DNA of 64,000 nt, from positions 1,813,543-1,877,542 of the forward strand of contig NW_003314278.1 in the NCBI RefSeq assembly GCF_000143415.4. Direction: 5' to 3'. The stretch is from Selaginella moellendorffii. Lineage: Eukaryota; Streptophyta; Lycopodiopsida; Selaginellales; Selaginellaceae. Under the pieces are notes generated by a model. It worked only from the letters and a program-made list of their open reading frames with translations. It had not been told where the DNA came from and searched no databases. A program made the position numbers and the translations under genes. Shown piece by piece: positions 1 through 10,324 of this stretch (positions within the stretch are counted from its first letter, which is position 1; each line of letters opens with the position of its first letter).

Positions 1-2380
1 CGTAGACGAGGAGATTGGTCTCGTGGTTGGAGCAAAACCCCAGCAGCTTGACGATGTTCATGTGGCGGATCTTGCCCAGCGTCTGGACCTCGGCCGAGAA
101 GCCAAAGTCGTCGTGCGACGACCGGCTGCCCGAGGACCGTTTACCTGAGTTGACCGGGCACGACGCCAGCCGCTTCACCGCCACCAGCTCGCCGCTGCGC
201 ATCATCGCCTTGTACACGGTGCCCGACCCGCCCCGCCCGATCACGTTGTCCTCGGACAAACAGTCGAGGATGTCCGCCGCCGAGAAATCCAGCTTCTGGA
301 ACGCGGTCAGCTTCCACGGCCGCCGCCTCGATCGCCCACACGACGATCCTTTGCCGCCGCCAGGGAAGAGCACCACTGTGATGCACTCCTTGTACTTGCG
401 CACGAAGAAGAAGGTGCCAAACACGCCCACCAGCAGCGCGGCCAGGAACATCGATCCAAACAGCCACCCGAACACCGCGCGGTCGCGGGCGCTCCTCGGC
501 TTCCTCCTCGGGCTGGCAAGAACAGAGCAGTTCCTCGCGGTGGGCGCGCCACACAAGCCCAGATTCCCAGCGAAGGAGCTCTCGTTGAAGAATCCAAACT
601 GGCCCTGCGATGGAATCGGCCCAAACAGCCGGTTGTAGGAGAAATCCGCGCTGGTGAGCGCCTTGGCCTCCTCCAGCTCGCGCGGGATCTCCCCGGACAG
701 CCCATTCCGGCTCACATTCAGGGCATCCAGCGCCTTGAGCTGCGCGAGCTCGCCCGGGATGGCGCCCACCAGCTGGTTCCGGCTCAAATCCACGCTCGAC
801 AGCCTCACGCACGACCCGATCGATCGGGGGATCTCGCCCGAGATGGCGTTGCCGCTGGCGTCCAGCACGCTGAGCTGCTGGAGCATTCCAATCGAGGCCG
901 GGATCCTGCCCGAGATCCGGTTGTCGCCCAGCAGCAAGTTCTTGAGATTGGTGAGGTTGCCGATCGCGCGAGGGATGCTGCCGCGGAGGCGGTTCTGGGA
1001 GAGATCCAGGAGCTCCAGCTCCACGGCGGAGACGGGCGCGTCGGCGATGATACCATCCATCCGGTTGTCGAGGAGCTCGAGCATCCGGAGATTGGGGAGG
1101 CCGAGCGTGTTCTTGGGCAGGCCGCCGGTGAGCTGGTTGTGGCCGAGACGGACGCGCACGAGGGTGTTGCACTGGCCGAGCGATTCCGGGAGGGCGCCGC
1201 CGATCTGGTTGCCGTAGAGGATGAGCACCTGGAGCGCTCCTCCCCAGCATATCTTGTCCGGGATGGATCCCGAGAGGGAATTGGAGGAGAGATCCACGGT
1301 CATGAGACTCAAGCTCGCCTGGCCCAGCTGGGGAGGGATGCTGCCAGTGAGATTGTTCGCCCAGAGCTGGAGCACCTCGAGGTTGGGCAGATCGCCGAAG
1401 AAGGATGGGATGCTCCCGCTCAGCCGGTTGCGGAAGAGATTGACCAGCGCGATGCTCTCCAGCATTGCGAGCTCGTCGGGGATGGGGCCGGAGAGGAGAT
1501 TGTTGGAGAGGTCGAGCGACTTGAGCGCGCTGAGGAGGCCGATCTCGGCCGGGATGGGGCCGGAGAGGTTGTTGATCTGCAAGAAGATGGAGTCGAGGCG
1601 CGAGAGGTTGCCGATCTCGGCAGGGATCCGGCCAGTGAGTCCGCAGAAGCCCAGATCGATCCGGACCAAATTCGCTAGCTTTCCAATCTCGCGAGGGATG
1701 CCGCCCTCGAACTCGTTGTAGTAGCCGAGGTAGAGCTCCTCGAGCTCGCCCAGGTTGCCCAGCTCGGGGGGGATCCGGCCAGTGAGGGAATTCCCGGAGA
1801 GCGCCAGATAGCGCAAGGTGGTGAGGTTGCCAAGCTCCGGGGGGATCGCGCCCGAGAAGTAGCTCCCGCCGAGGTGGAGATGGCGGATGGATTGGAGCGC
1901 GCCGAGCTCGGGCGGGAGGGGGCCGGAGAAGTTGTTGTTGTACGTGTCGAGCACCTCGAGCGTGGCGATGGCGGAGAGGTTGGCGGGGAAGCCATAGCCG
2001 AAGTTGTTGTGGGAGATGTTGAGGAAGCGGAGGCGCGGGAGGAGCGAGAGCTCGGGCGGGAGAGGCCCCGCGAGATTGTTCTGCTCGAGCGAGATGTTGA
2101 CGAGGTGGCGGAGGCGCGCGAGAGGGAGCCCCGAGAGGGACCCATTCAAGCTCTTGCCGCCCAGGTTGAGCGCCGAGACGAATCCATCGTCATCGCATTG
2201 GATCCCCGTCCACGAGCACGGCGACGAATCCGACGCTGACCAGTCGTTGGTGTGCCCGAATTCGTCCACCAGCAACTCCTTCACGCCCAGCAGCGCCGCC
2301 ACTTCCTCGCTGCCCGCCACCTCTGGATCTTGCGCTGCATGGGCCAGGATGATCGCGAGCGCGATCAGCAGCAGCCGCAT
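1..2380 (-). CDS. CLV1: CLAVATA1/BAM-like leucine-rich-repeat receptor kinase (3' part outside window)
   Basis: The minus-strand frame starts at the ATG at 2378-2380 and stays open for 793 codons to the left edge, so the protein continues outside the window. A hydrophobic signal peptide covers about residues 1-16. An LRR N-cap with paired cysteines (C55, C62, context SSPCSWTGIQC) follows. About twenty plant-type LRRs (consensus LxxNxLSGxIPxxLG) span residues 68-600. A single membrane segment lies near residues 632-657. A kinase domain begins around residue 690, with the glycine loop GRGGSG near 712 and the VAVK lysine near 728; the last visible residues are NLLVY. The LRR stretch LYLGYYNEFEGGIPREIG is characteristic of the CLV1/BAM clade of LRR-XI receptors, which bind CLE peptides and control meristem size. 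GC content is high and no frameshift is seen. CLV1 versus BAM cannot be separated here. The catalytic loop and the C-terminus are not in the window. Confidence 0.93.
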   Translation of the reverse strand, partial: MRLLLIALAIILAHAAQDPEVAGSEEVAALLGVKELLVDEFGHTNDWSASDSSPCSWTGIQCDDDGFVSALNLGGKSLNGSLSGLPLARLRHLVNISLEQNNLAGPLPPELSLLPRLRFLNISHNNFGYGFPANLSAIATLEVLDTYNNNFSGPLPPELGALQSIRHLHLGGSYFSGAIPPELGNLTTLRYLALSGNSLTGRIPPELGNLGELEELYLGYYNEFEGGIPREIGKLANLVRIDLGFCGLTGRIPAEIGNLSRLDSIFLQINNLSGPIPAEIGLLSALKSLDLSNNLLSGPIPDELAMLESIALVNLFRNRLSGSIPSFFGDLPNLEVLQLWANNLTGSIPPQLGQASLSLMTVDLSSNSLSGSIPDKICWGGALQVLILYGNQIGGALPESLGQCNTLVRVRLGHNQLTGGLPKNTLGLPNLRMLELLDNRMDGIIADAPVSAVELELLDLSQNRLRGSIPRAIGNLTNLKNLLLGDNRISGRIPASIGMLQQLSVLDASGNAISGEIPRSIGSCVRLSSVDLSRNQLVGAIPGELAQLKALDALNVSRNGLSGEIPRELEEAKALTSADFSYNRLFGPIPSQGQFGFFNESSFAGNLGLCGAPTARNCSVLASPRRKPRSARDRAVFGWLFGSMFLAALLVGVFGTFFFVRKYKECITVVLFPGGGKGSSCGRSRRRPWKLTAFQKLDFSAADILDCLSEDNVIGRGGSGTVYKAMMRSGELVAVKRLASCPVNSGKRSSGSRSSHDDFGFSAEVQTLGKIRHMNIVKLLGFCSNHETNLLVY

Positions 2381-2624
2381 TGCGATTCGCGACCCCCTTT
2401 GCTTCCAATGCCCCCAGCGCGCTAGCCAGCCCGGGATTTCGACTCACCCATTTTCGCAACCCATGGATCGATCGCAGTAGTAGCGCGCGCGCGCTGTGCC
2501 AAGATCTCCAGAGAAATCCTCGCTTTCCTTTAGTGTTGTGAGCAAGTGGCGCTTCTTCTTTTTCTTCTTGGGTCAATCAAGCCCTCAAGAATGTGAGTGG
2601 CATCTACCCATGCCATGCCCCACA

Positions 2625-2632
2625 TTTATATA
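2625..2632 (-). promoter_or_regulatory. TATA box candidate for the receptor kinase
   Basis: The minus strand reads TATATAAA here, about 245 bp upstream of the receptor-kinase ATG. The position suits a 5' UTR of roughly 210 nt. It is a match to the consensus only; no transcript evidence is available. Confidence 0.45.
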
Positions 2633-2639
2633 CATAGCC

Positions 2640-5600
2640 TCTTTCATCCATGGCCATGCATGGATCCCAATGGCCATCATTTCACACTTCAGTAAATACA
2701 TCATGTGGGCTAGCTGTCCACATCGGAACGCTAGCCCGTACGCCCTAAGTCCACCTGGCACCATCACGCCCGCACATCACGCCACGCGTACGGGAGATTC
2801 CCGGCCGCATATTCCGCTCCAGAATGTGAGACAAGGGAATCTCTGCAATGCAAACAACGCCGAAAGGATGAGACTAGGAGAAGCTCTGGACAGATCGAAT
2901 TGGAATAAGGCTGCCATAGTTTTCGTCCCCTATTGTATAAAAGTAGATTGCATTGCACTGCTATACAAATATTTCTATACACGTCCGAGCTGGCTGGCTG
3001 ATTTGATACAAATCTGGCGGGCCGCCCGTATAAACTGTACCAATTTTGAAATACGTTAAGCTCCCATGGTTTCTCGCGCTACTGTGACAGTGAGTATGTA
3101 CGTACGTGTACACTAGGGATAAGCACATGATTCCAAGGGTATCTTTGTTCATTTTGGGCAACTTGGGTGACACACCAGTCACACACCTAACAATCTCACT
3201 CTCGCGCCCGTTATTTATGTGTGGCTTTTGTTCTATATTCGTTCTTGGGGAGACCCTTGTCTTGTACGTAATTTCAAAACCATGGGACAAGGAACAGGCG
3301 TCATTGAAAATGCGTTGTTGCACTAACCAAGGCCTGTATATTCCCCTCACAAGAGAATGATACAAATAGAAAGGGGGAGCTGTGTGTAATGTAATGTGTG
3401 AGTGAACCCTCCAACCAAAGCACCAGCATGGACGGGGGATTTGTTTGAGCGATCGGGGTCTCAATCGCTGCTCGCTGTGCCGCTTTGATTTAGAAAGAGT
3501 GGGAGATTGATTGGCATATAGTTTACAAGGGCTTCGCGATTGATTGTTTTGACCATGGTTTTTCGGCTCTCTTTTTCGCCACCCAAGACAAGACAACTTT
3601 ATGACTTCGTTGGTGGGGGGCTGATCGATACTTCATTGCGTCCGCACTAAACCCCCACCTAAAGGTGTTTTACCCGCTTTCTAACCAGTCTTGACCCGGC
3701 CGTTGACTATATGACCCTTTTTTGTCAAAGCCCCTCGCCCTCCATTATTCCTGGCAAAACAAAAAGACTGCGCCAAGATTCGCCCACGCATCATTCGCTC
3801 ATTCGTTTCGCTCATTCATTCATCCATCGCGCCCCGCCCAAGTCGTGGCTCAAGGAGATGGAGATTCAGCTGGTAGTGCCCTGTGTGGGCACAAAGTTGC
3901 TCAATTATATTGCCCGTACAATGATTCATAGCGGGAGTTCTTTGGAATGGAGCTGAGAAACAAGTCCAACCACGATTGGTGGCGAGGTGAGGACCATCTC
4001 CAATAAAAAACGCCACCCCTACCGTCGATCGCTTTCGACGCTCCTGTCGTGGTTCGTCGCCATCCATCCAGCGACGTAAAGAGAAGGGGGAATCTCACGG
4101 GTCATGCTCTTCGCATCTGGAAGATTCTTTCCCTTGCCCTCTCTCCCTCTCGCTCACTCGTTTGTTGCTGGCAGAAAAGAGCGTTCTTGCTTTCTAGATC
4201 CTCAGCTTTACCAAAAACAAGAGTACCTTTCGCGCCACCTGATATCTCGCCATGTTATGGATGCGTCTACATCCGTCACCTTTAATGCCCTAGCCCCATG
4301 CCATGCATTGCATGCATGGGCAATGCCACCATGCATGCACATAGCAAAAAAAGAGAAACAAACAGTGAAAAGCTGGCCGAGTGATCATGCAAACGTCGGG
4401 AACGAAAGCAGTGATTCCATTCAGCCCTAATCTTTGTTGGGGATCATGGATTCCTGGCCGAAAGCAAGCCCCGGGGATAAGTGCACGCTTCCATTCCCAT
4501 AAATTCCGGCGACATAGGTGACTTAATCAAGATGGTCCACATTATAACCGCAGAATCACTTTGTTTTCGCTCCAGGTGAAATTTTGTCTCTAGCCTGGGG
4601 TTTTTATATTCAAATCCAATCCAGCTCCAAGATTATATCACCAAAACGCTGATCCAGAGACAGTTGCAGTCGCAGAGGAGCAGCAGCAGGAGCAGCAGCA
4701 AGGTCGTGATTGATCTCTCGGATTAAAGAAAAGCAAAAAAAATCAAACGGAGTTCCCGGGGAGAAAGATTGCAACCCAAGCGAACTCTGGCCTGTACAGC
4801 GTTCCAGTGCCAGTGCCCAGCTTCAATTATGGCTAGAGACCCTCTCCATCACAACAGAACAAAAAACCAAGCCACCAACATAACGCTAAAACCACACGCC
4901 GTACGGAAAAGCGTGGTAACGGTTGGGCTGACGGCGGCTGTACGGCCGCGTGGCCGAGGCGGTGACGGTGACGGTCGGTCAGCGGTGATGGTTTTCTTTC
5001 TCCCTCCTCCTTGAGGATAGCTCTAGAGATTCGCATATTTTCCATGGATGGGAGGACCCATAGGTTGGTGGAACGCCAACTTCAAGAGTGACTTCTTTGG
5101 ATGGTCACTTTCGGGGTCATAGATCGATTACAGCGAAAGGTTTTCGTTTTCGCGTGTGAGAAGTGGAGCTTTCCGGGAATGAATGCCCCCTGGGTTCTGT
5201 GTTCTTCTTCTTCTTCTTCCCCTTTTCTTCGTTCTAGTGGGTCCGGTGGATCGGATTGATTGAATTGGGTTCTTGGGGTTTGGTCTGCTGCTGGATGGCT
5301 CAGCGCTGCTGGCTCCTGCCAGTGACAAAGAAATTGGAATGGACCCTCTTACTTTGCTCGCTTTCCCTGCTTTTACTGCGACATAAGCATAGTTAAAGAC
5401 GCACTATCCAAACTGCAATTGCTCATCAGCATTGAGCATTTTGTGCCTCCCTTTTCCCCCAGTCATCCAGTCAGTGAAAGTGGGCTTTCCGAAATGATTA
5501 CCATGCTGCTGTTTGTCAACAACACCGGAATCATTCGCGGCGCGTGGCCAGTTTCGTTTCAAGCTCAGTAATATGACCGAGATCTCTGTCCTCCATCACC

Positions 5601-6480
5601 CACATTTATAATTTTCGCAGTTGGGTGCATATTATATGGAGTTTTTCTCCTCCCAAATCACTCGCAACTTCCATTTCGTCCATGAATTTTGATGATAGTG
5701 GAGCAGTGCCGTGTGGTCGTGTTGCTCAATCGGGGAATTCCGTCAACCCAAATGGGGCCCTTGGCCAATTTCGTGGATTCATACATCGATTGGATTGTCT
5801 ACCTAAGAGGCAAACTGTTGCTGGAATGTTTCTTGTTGGCACCACCAAAACTTTTGAATACCGATCGCTCGCATATTCCGCTTGCATGAGTTAGAAGGCG
5901 ACGAATCCGGTACGGTATAGTATACTCTGCTCGTATTCATTTGTTTTGTCTACCAATTGGCATCGGCGCGCGCTGGTGTCGCTTCTCCTCGATTTAAATA
6001 ACCAAAAGAGTCACGGGCTCAAAAACTTTGGAATCAATGAGACTTTGGGGATGGATCGATACTTCATTCAATGGGGTTTGTCAAATTTGAGAGAGAAAGA
6101 GAGATTCTAGAGAATTGTTTAATCCAGCTGCGATTTGTCAGCAAATTTTTTTGGAGGAAGAGTCGACAGTGTTGACTGGAAAAGTGGAAATAGTTGCATT
6201 GCATGCATATGGAGGACGCCAAGCAACGCTATGGCGGAAAAGACTGCCTTTTCCCAGTCTTTGGAAGGATTTGGAAGTGCAGCCTGTAAAAGCTGATCCA
6301 TCAGCCCAAATGCCTTGAAAAGTTAGGCACAGACGCTGCCCGTTTTGATTCGATTACAGTTCAAAGCGATCCCGCGGCCTCGTGATCAACAGCTCTAAAC
6401 CCAAGAACGTACACTACGTATGGAAAATACTCTTAAGAATTGAAGGAAATTCCATGAACAAGAAGAAGGAGACATGGCCT
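2640..6480. other. Intergenic region without a recognised gene
   Basis: This 3.8-kb stretch is of moderate GC content and is not repeat-rich. No open frame in it resembles a known protein and none has convincing splice structure. It contains small low-complexity patches: an AGC-rich run near 4678-4702, a TTC run near 5205-5222, and a cluster of CATGCA motifs near 4295-4345. Part of it must be the upstream region of the receptor kinase. An unannotated non-coding transcript cannot be excluded. Confidence 0.5.
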
Positions 6481-6590
6481 TTACGGGGAGGGAATCTCAA
6501 TCTGTCTCTCTCTGTGTTGCTGTAAGCTTTGCCTGGATCAAACAAAGAGACGAGAGGTGACAAACTTTTAAATAGAGAGAGAGAGTTGGA

Positions 6591-6935
6591 TCAATCAAGG
6601 TCGCACACGAGCTTGAAGCTTTGGAATCGGCTCTTTCGATGGTTGAGCTCGCTGCACCAGTTGTAGCTCGTCGTCTGGTCGAACACGGCGAGGACGGAAG
6701 CCGAAGGACAGCCCCTGCCCTGATAGACGACGAGGGTCTCGTTCTCTGATCTGGGGACGAACTCGAGGCCATACATGTCCACGTCCTGGCAAGTGTTGCA
6801 CAGGATGTCCGCCTGCTGGATCACCTCGATCAGGCCGCAGGTTAGCTGCACGCCCACGCTGCAGTGGCACGGCGTCGGGATCGAGCTGCTCGCAAACACA
6901 ATCACGATGATCATCGCCATCAAGTTACGAATCAT
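6591..6935 (-). CDS. Small secreted Cys-rich protein, MiAMP1-like (beta/gamma-crystallin-type antimicrobial family)
   Basis: This is a 114-codon single-exon frame on the minus strand with an ATG at 6933-6935. Residues 1-26 are a hydrophobic signal peptide. The mature part has cysteines at L-T-C, C-N-T-C, R-G-C, W-C and a final V-C. The spacing is what points to a family: a CxxC pair, then about ten residues to G-[LY]-[ED]-F, then V-Y-Q-x-x-G-C, then a Cys, then F-[QK]-S-[FI]-x-[LI]-x-C. The MiAMP1 family of small basic antimicrobial proteins (macadamia, conifers) ends in the same order of motifs. MiAMP1 proteins are secreted and inhibit fungi. The assignment is an inference from motif order, because overall similarity is low. 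No intron is needed. The gene stands alone with its own upstream TATA and G-box. Confidence 0.6.
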   Translation of the reverse strand: MIRNLMAMIIVIVFASSSIPTPCHCSVGVQLTCGLIEVIQQADILCNTCQDVDMYGLEFVPRSENETLVVYQGRGCPSASVLAVFDQTTSYNWCSELNHRKSRFQSFKLVCDLD

Positions 6936-7067
6936 CGTTAATTTCTCCTCGAGGGAAAGAACACTTTAGCTCCGTTTTATTTCTCTCCACGCATGCCACC
7001 ACGCATTGCACACAAGCCCACCTACTGTGGGAATAGTCGAAAAGTGTGGATGTACGTAATAAAACAA

Positions 7068-7078
7068 GGTTTTATATT
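7068..7078 (-). promoter_or_regulatory. TATA box candidate for the MiAMP1-like gene
   Basis: The minus strand reads ATATAAAACC, about 135 bp upstream of the ATG at 6935. That distance leaves a 5' UTR of about 100 nt. Confidence 0.45.
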
Positions 7079-7121
7079 TCCAGGATTCTGGACTGTTCGA
7101 CTGAGCTTAATAACTTGTAAT

Positions 7122-7141
7122 CCACGTGGAATCTGACGTGG
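7122..7141. promoter_or_regulatory. G-box and second ACGT element
   Basis: A palindromic CCACGTGG (7122-7129) is followed by TGACGTGG (7134-7141). Two ACGT cores 12 bp apart are typical of bZIP/ABRE-type plant promoters. They lie about 50-70 bp upstream of the TATA candidate of the minus-strand Cys-rich gene, which suits stress or ABA-responsive control. This is sequence-motif evidence only. Confidence 0.4.
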
Positions 7142-7144
7142 ATA

Positions 7145-8660
7145 GAGTTTGATGAGGTGGCAGATTTAGGGAATCTTCTGGATCTGGGCGGGAAGATGGT
7201 GAAAACAAAAGCAAGGGTGGCAAGCGCTAGGAACAACATCACAAGTTGAGGATGTAGGCATTACAGGCTAAGAATCTTGGAGTGAGGCAAGGCTTCACCC
7301 CTTCGAAAACTGCGACTTTTGGGCTTAGGAACTTCAGTGAGAAAGAAGAGAGGTTTCTAGTGAGAAACTCTTTGTAACTTGCAACTAACTGCAATTTATG
7401 TTATTTAAGTATGCTGAGAAGATCTGGAGTGCTTGTTGAGGAGCTTAGGGCTTGGCTAGGCCTTGTAAAGTTGTAGGGAGGGAATCTCTGAGTGTCTTGC
7501 AAACAGCTGTGGAGACACAGAGTTCCCTAGCAGCTGGTGAAAAGCATCTCCAGCAAGTGGGAGCAGCCACTTGGCATGTGGAAAACCTCGCCACCTTTGT
7601 GGACAAGCTTCAGATCCTGGCACAGATTGCGGATGACAGGCATCACCAAGGGTGCTAGAAAGAAGAGGAGCAAGGTGGAGCTTTCGTAGTCAATTCTAGA
7701 GCAGCCAAGGAGCTTGGAGAGCCAAAGAATCAACAGAGCTGCTGTGTAGAGCATGAAGTAGGGTGACTTGGTGGGCAGCAATCATGCTGCAAAACGAGAT
7801 TTTGGAGCGGCTGAGAACGAGGACAAGATTGAAGAGTTGCTAGGTGAGAGAAGGAAGAAGGAGCAACATACACGTGGCTTGTTTTCTGATACATGGATTA
7901 AACATTAAAAATATTTGTTGCATGTTTTTTGGTTTGTTTGCATATTTCATATTATAATTATAATTTAAAATTTATTATATTCATTAGAATCTAAATTGCA
8001 CTAACATTTATTCACCTCACAGAACAATAGCCTAATCCATGTGTGTGAGCTGCAATCTACTGCTGCTGATGGAATAACATGCTACAATAGTCTGTGTGGT
8101 AGATCTTGATGCCCAGCCGCATGTTGCCTGAGCTGACAAGTAGTGGAGATGTGGGCTTAGAACTTCTTATGAAGCAGCCTTACATGAAAAAACAATACAG
8201 CTTAGTGACAGTCTCTAGCACACAAACCTTCCAGAGCATGGATGAAAGGAAGAAGAGGTCCTAAGCAACACAAGCAATGAACCTATACTATTTACAAGTC
8301 GATGCACACATATTCTTTGACTATTGTTGTGTCGACCAAAAACCCAAACAAGCTCACAGTTAAAACTCAAGGGAAGTCTCACCGCTATGAGACTTTCCAG
8401 CTTGCTTGATAAACTTACTGGGGCAACTAATCAAGAAAACAACCAGTTCATTTATACTAGCAGAAATAAGCCAATCTTCCTTCATAAGTCTCAACCATCC
8501 AATGTTGCTAGATTTTTAAAAAGACTGAGTTGGAAAGAGGAGCAACTCACAATCTCAAAATGGAGCATTTTAAATTCAGATTCTCCTGGTTGGGCCTCTA
8601 GCCTTTGACAAACTCCATCATATAGCAGCAGTAGTATCTAGTGCCACTCAAAAGTTTTGG
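7145..8660. other. Unassigned region
   Basis: No protein family is recognised on either strand; all frames are short. The AT-rich part 7890-8030 has no repeat structure. An 84-codon minus-strand frame (7527-7781) has hydrophobic stretches but nothing else to support it. Confidence 0.4.
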
Positions 8661-8667
8661 GTTCTTA

Positions 8668-8938
<271 letters not shown>

Positions 8939-8943
8939 AATCT

Positions 8944-9118
8944 TGTGAGGTCAAATTATATGGTTATAATGCCATATACTAATATTAGTGTAATGAGATT
9001 TTGGTAACCGTCAAATTGGTTTCAATTTAGACCACTCACTCATGTATATAAGCTAAAGTTTTTGGGGTAATTGATATACACATTTTTATATTTTCTTTTT
9101 ATATTCCATGCATTCACA
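8944..9118 (+). repeat. 5' LTR of D1
   Basis: A 175-bp terminal repeat beginning TGTGAGG and ending TTCACA. It is alignable over its whole length with 13585-13744 and with the minus-strand LTR of D2 at 46925-47100. It contains the shared core ATACTAATATTAG. Confidence 0.85.
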
Positions 9119-9419
9119 TTGGTGGAGGTGAGAGGCCCTTTTAATTGTCCCTAAAGAGTGCTTGGATTTAGGATTTAATTTAGATTTAAATTTTGTATCA
9201 TCTAGCTTTAGCTTTTTCCATTTTCTTTTTTTTGTTCTTTCCTTTCAGGATTTTAGTTTAGATTTAGCTTTTCCATTATTTAGATTTCCCTTTCCTTCTA
9301 ATTTTTTTTCTCATTTTTCTTCTTTTGATCTTTCCTTTTCATTCATCTCTATGGTAGACCAATAGTCTCCTCCTCCTTTGACTTTGGAGTAACAGTTGGT
9401 GCAATTGTTTGATGCTATG

Positions 9420-10300
9420 CAATTGCTATTGAACAACTAAACTCAGTTGATGGTGGCATTTACAGCATGTGGTACAGCTCTTTCTGCTTTTGGTGCCAAT
9501 CCTTGCGTTTGGCCAGAGTTCTTTTGCGGGAATCTTAGGGATGATATGTACCATTAATTCGATCACTTCACGGTGATTGCCATATATCATTCTTGGGATG
9601 ATGCTTGACATTTGCGTGAGTTTCCCACGTGTCTCCAAGAGACGGCATTGCAGTGGTACAATGGTTTGAGTGCAACCACTTGTGGGGATTGGAGTGTTCT
9701 TCTAGACATTTTCAAACATGCATTCAGACATGCTAATGATTATCATGATGCTTTTTAACAATTGCATTGTCTTTATCAAGGGCCATCTGAGTCGGTGATG
9801 CAATTTGGTGTTTGTTTTCGAAGCCTCTTGTTTTGTGCAGAGCCAAATATGTTAGAGCAGATCAAGTTAGGAATGTTGTGGCCAACACTTCGTCAAGATC
9901 TTGTTGGACTTGTGTATGCACTTACTCTAGCCACCTTTGATAATGCTCTTTGTTTGGCACAACATTATGACACCTTTGATAATGCTCTTTGTTTGGCACA
10001 ACATTATGAGATGTTGCCTCTTCCACTTCTCACTACACGTTCTTTCGCTCCACTTTTTATGAGCGATAGTCCTATTCCAATGGAGGTTGATGCTGCTGCT
10101 GCTTGAGTCCAAGGACAAGGGAGAGGACGTGGTCGTGGCCATGATGTTCACTGTTGGGCATGTGATAAAGTTGGTCACACTTATTGGCATTGTCAGCGTT
10201 TTCTGGATTGGTGACCTCCATTTCCTGGGTGGAGACCTTGGCATCAATAACATCTTGTTGGTGCTGCTGCAATGGAAGGTTTGGATACTGAGATGCATCT
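9420..10300 (+). pseudogene. gag of element D1 (broken)
   Basis: Pieces of a Ty3-type Gag are visible in more than one frame. There is a retrotrans_gag-like part (WYNGLSA-type motif near 9655-9680) and then a CCHC zinc knuckle at about 10150-10197 (C-W-A-C-D-K-V-G-H-T-Y-W-H-C). A 39-bp tandem duplication at about 9932-10009 and several stops break it. The intact reading can be followed only by comparison with D2. Confidence 0.8.
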
Positions 10301-10324
10301 GAGAAATGAGGAGTCATATAAGTA

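Noticed and set aside
141-1250. 369-codon minus-strand frame and plus-strand frames over the receptor kinase
   Set aside because: Out-of-frame shadows of the high-GC CLV1-like gene, whose own frame is continuous and gives LRR and kinase motifs.
4049-4430. Frames of 78-108 codons in the intergenic region
   Set aside because: No family, no splice context and composition like the non-coding surroundings.
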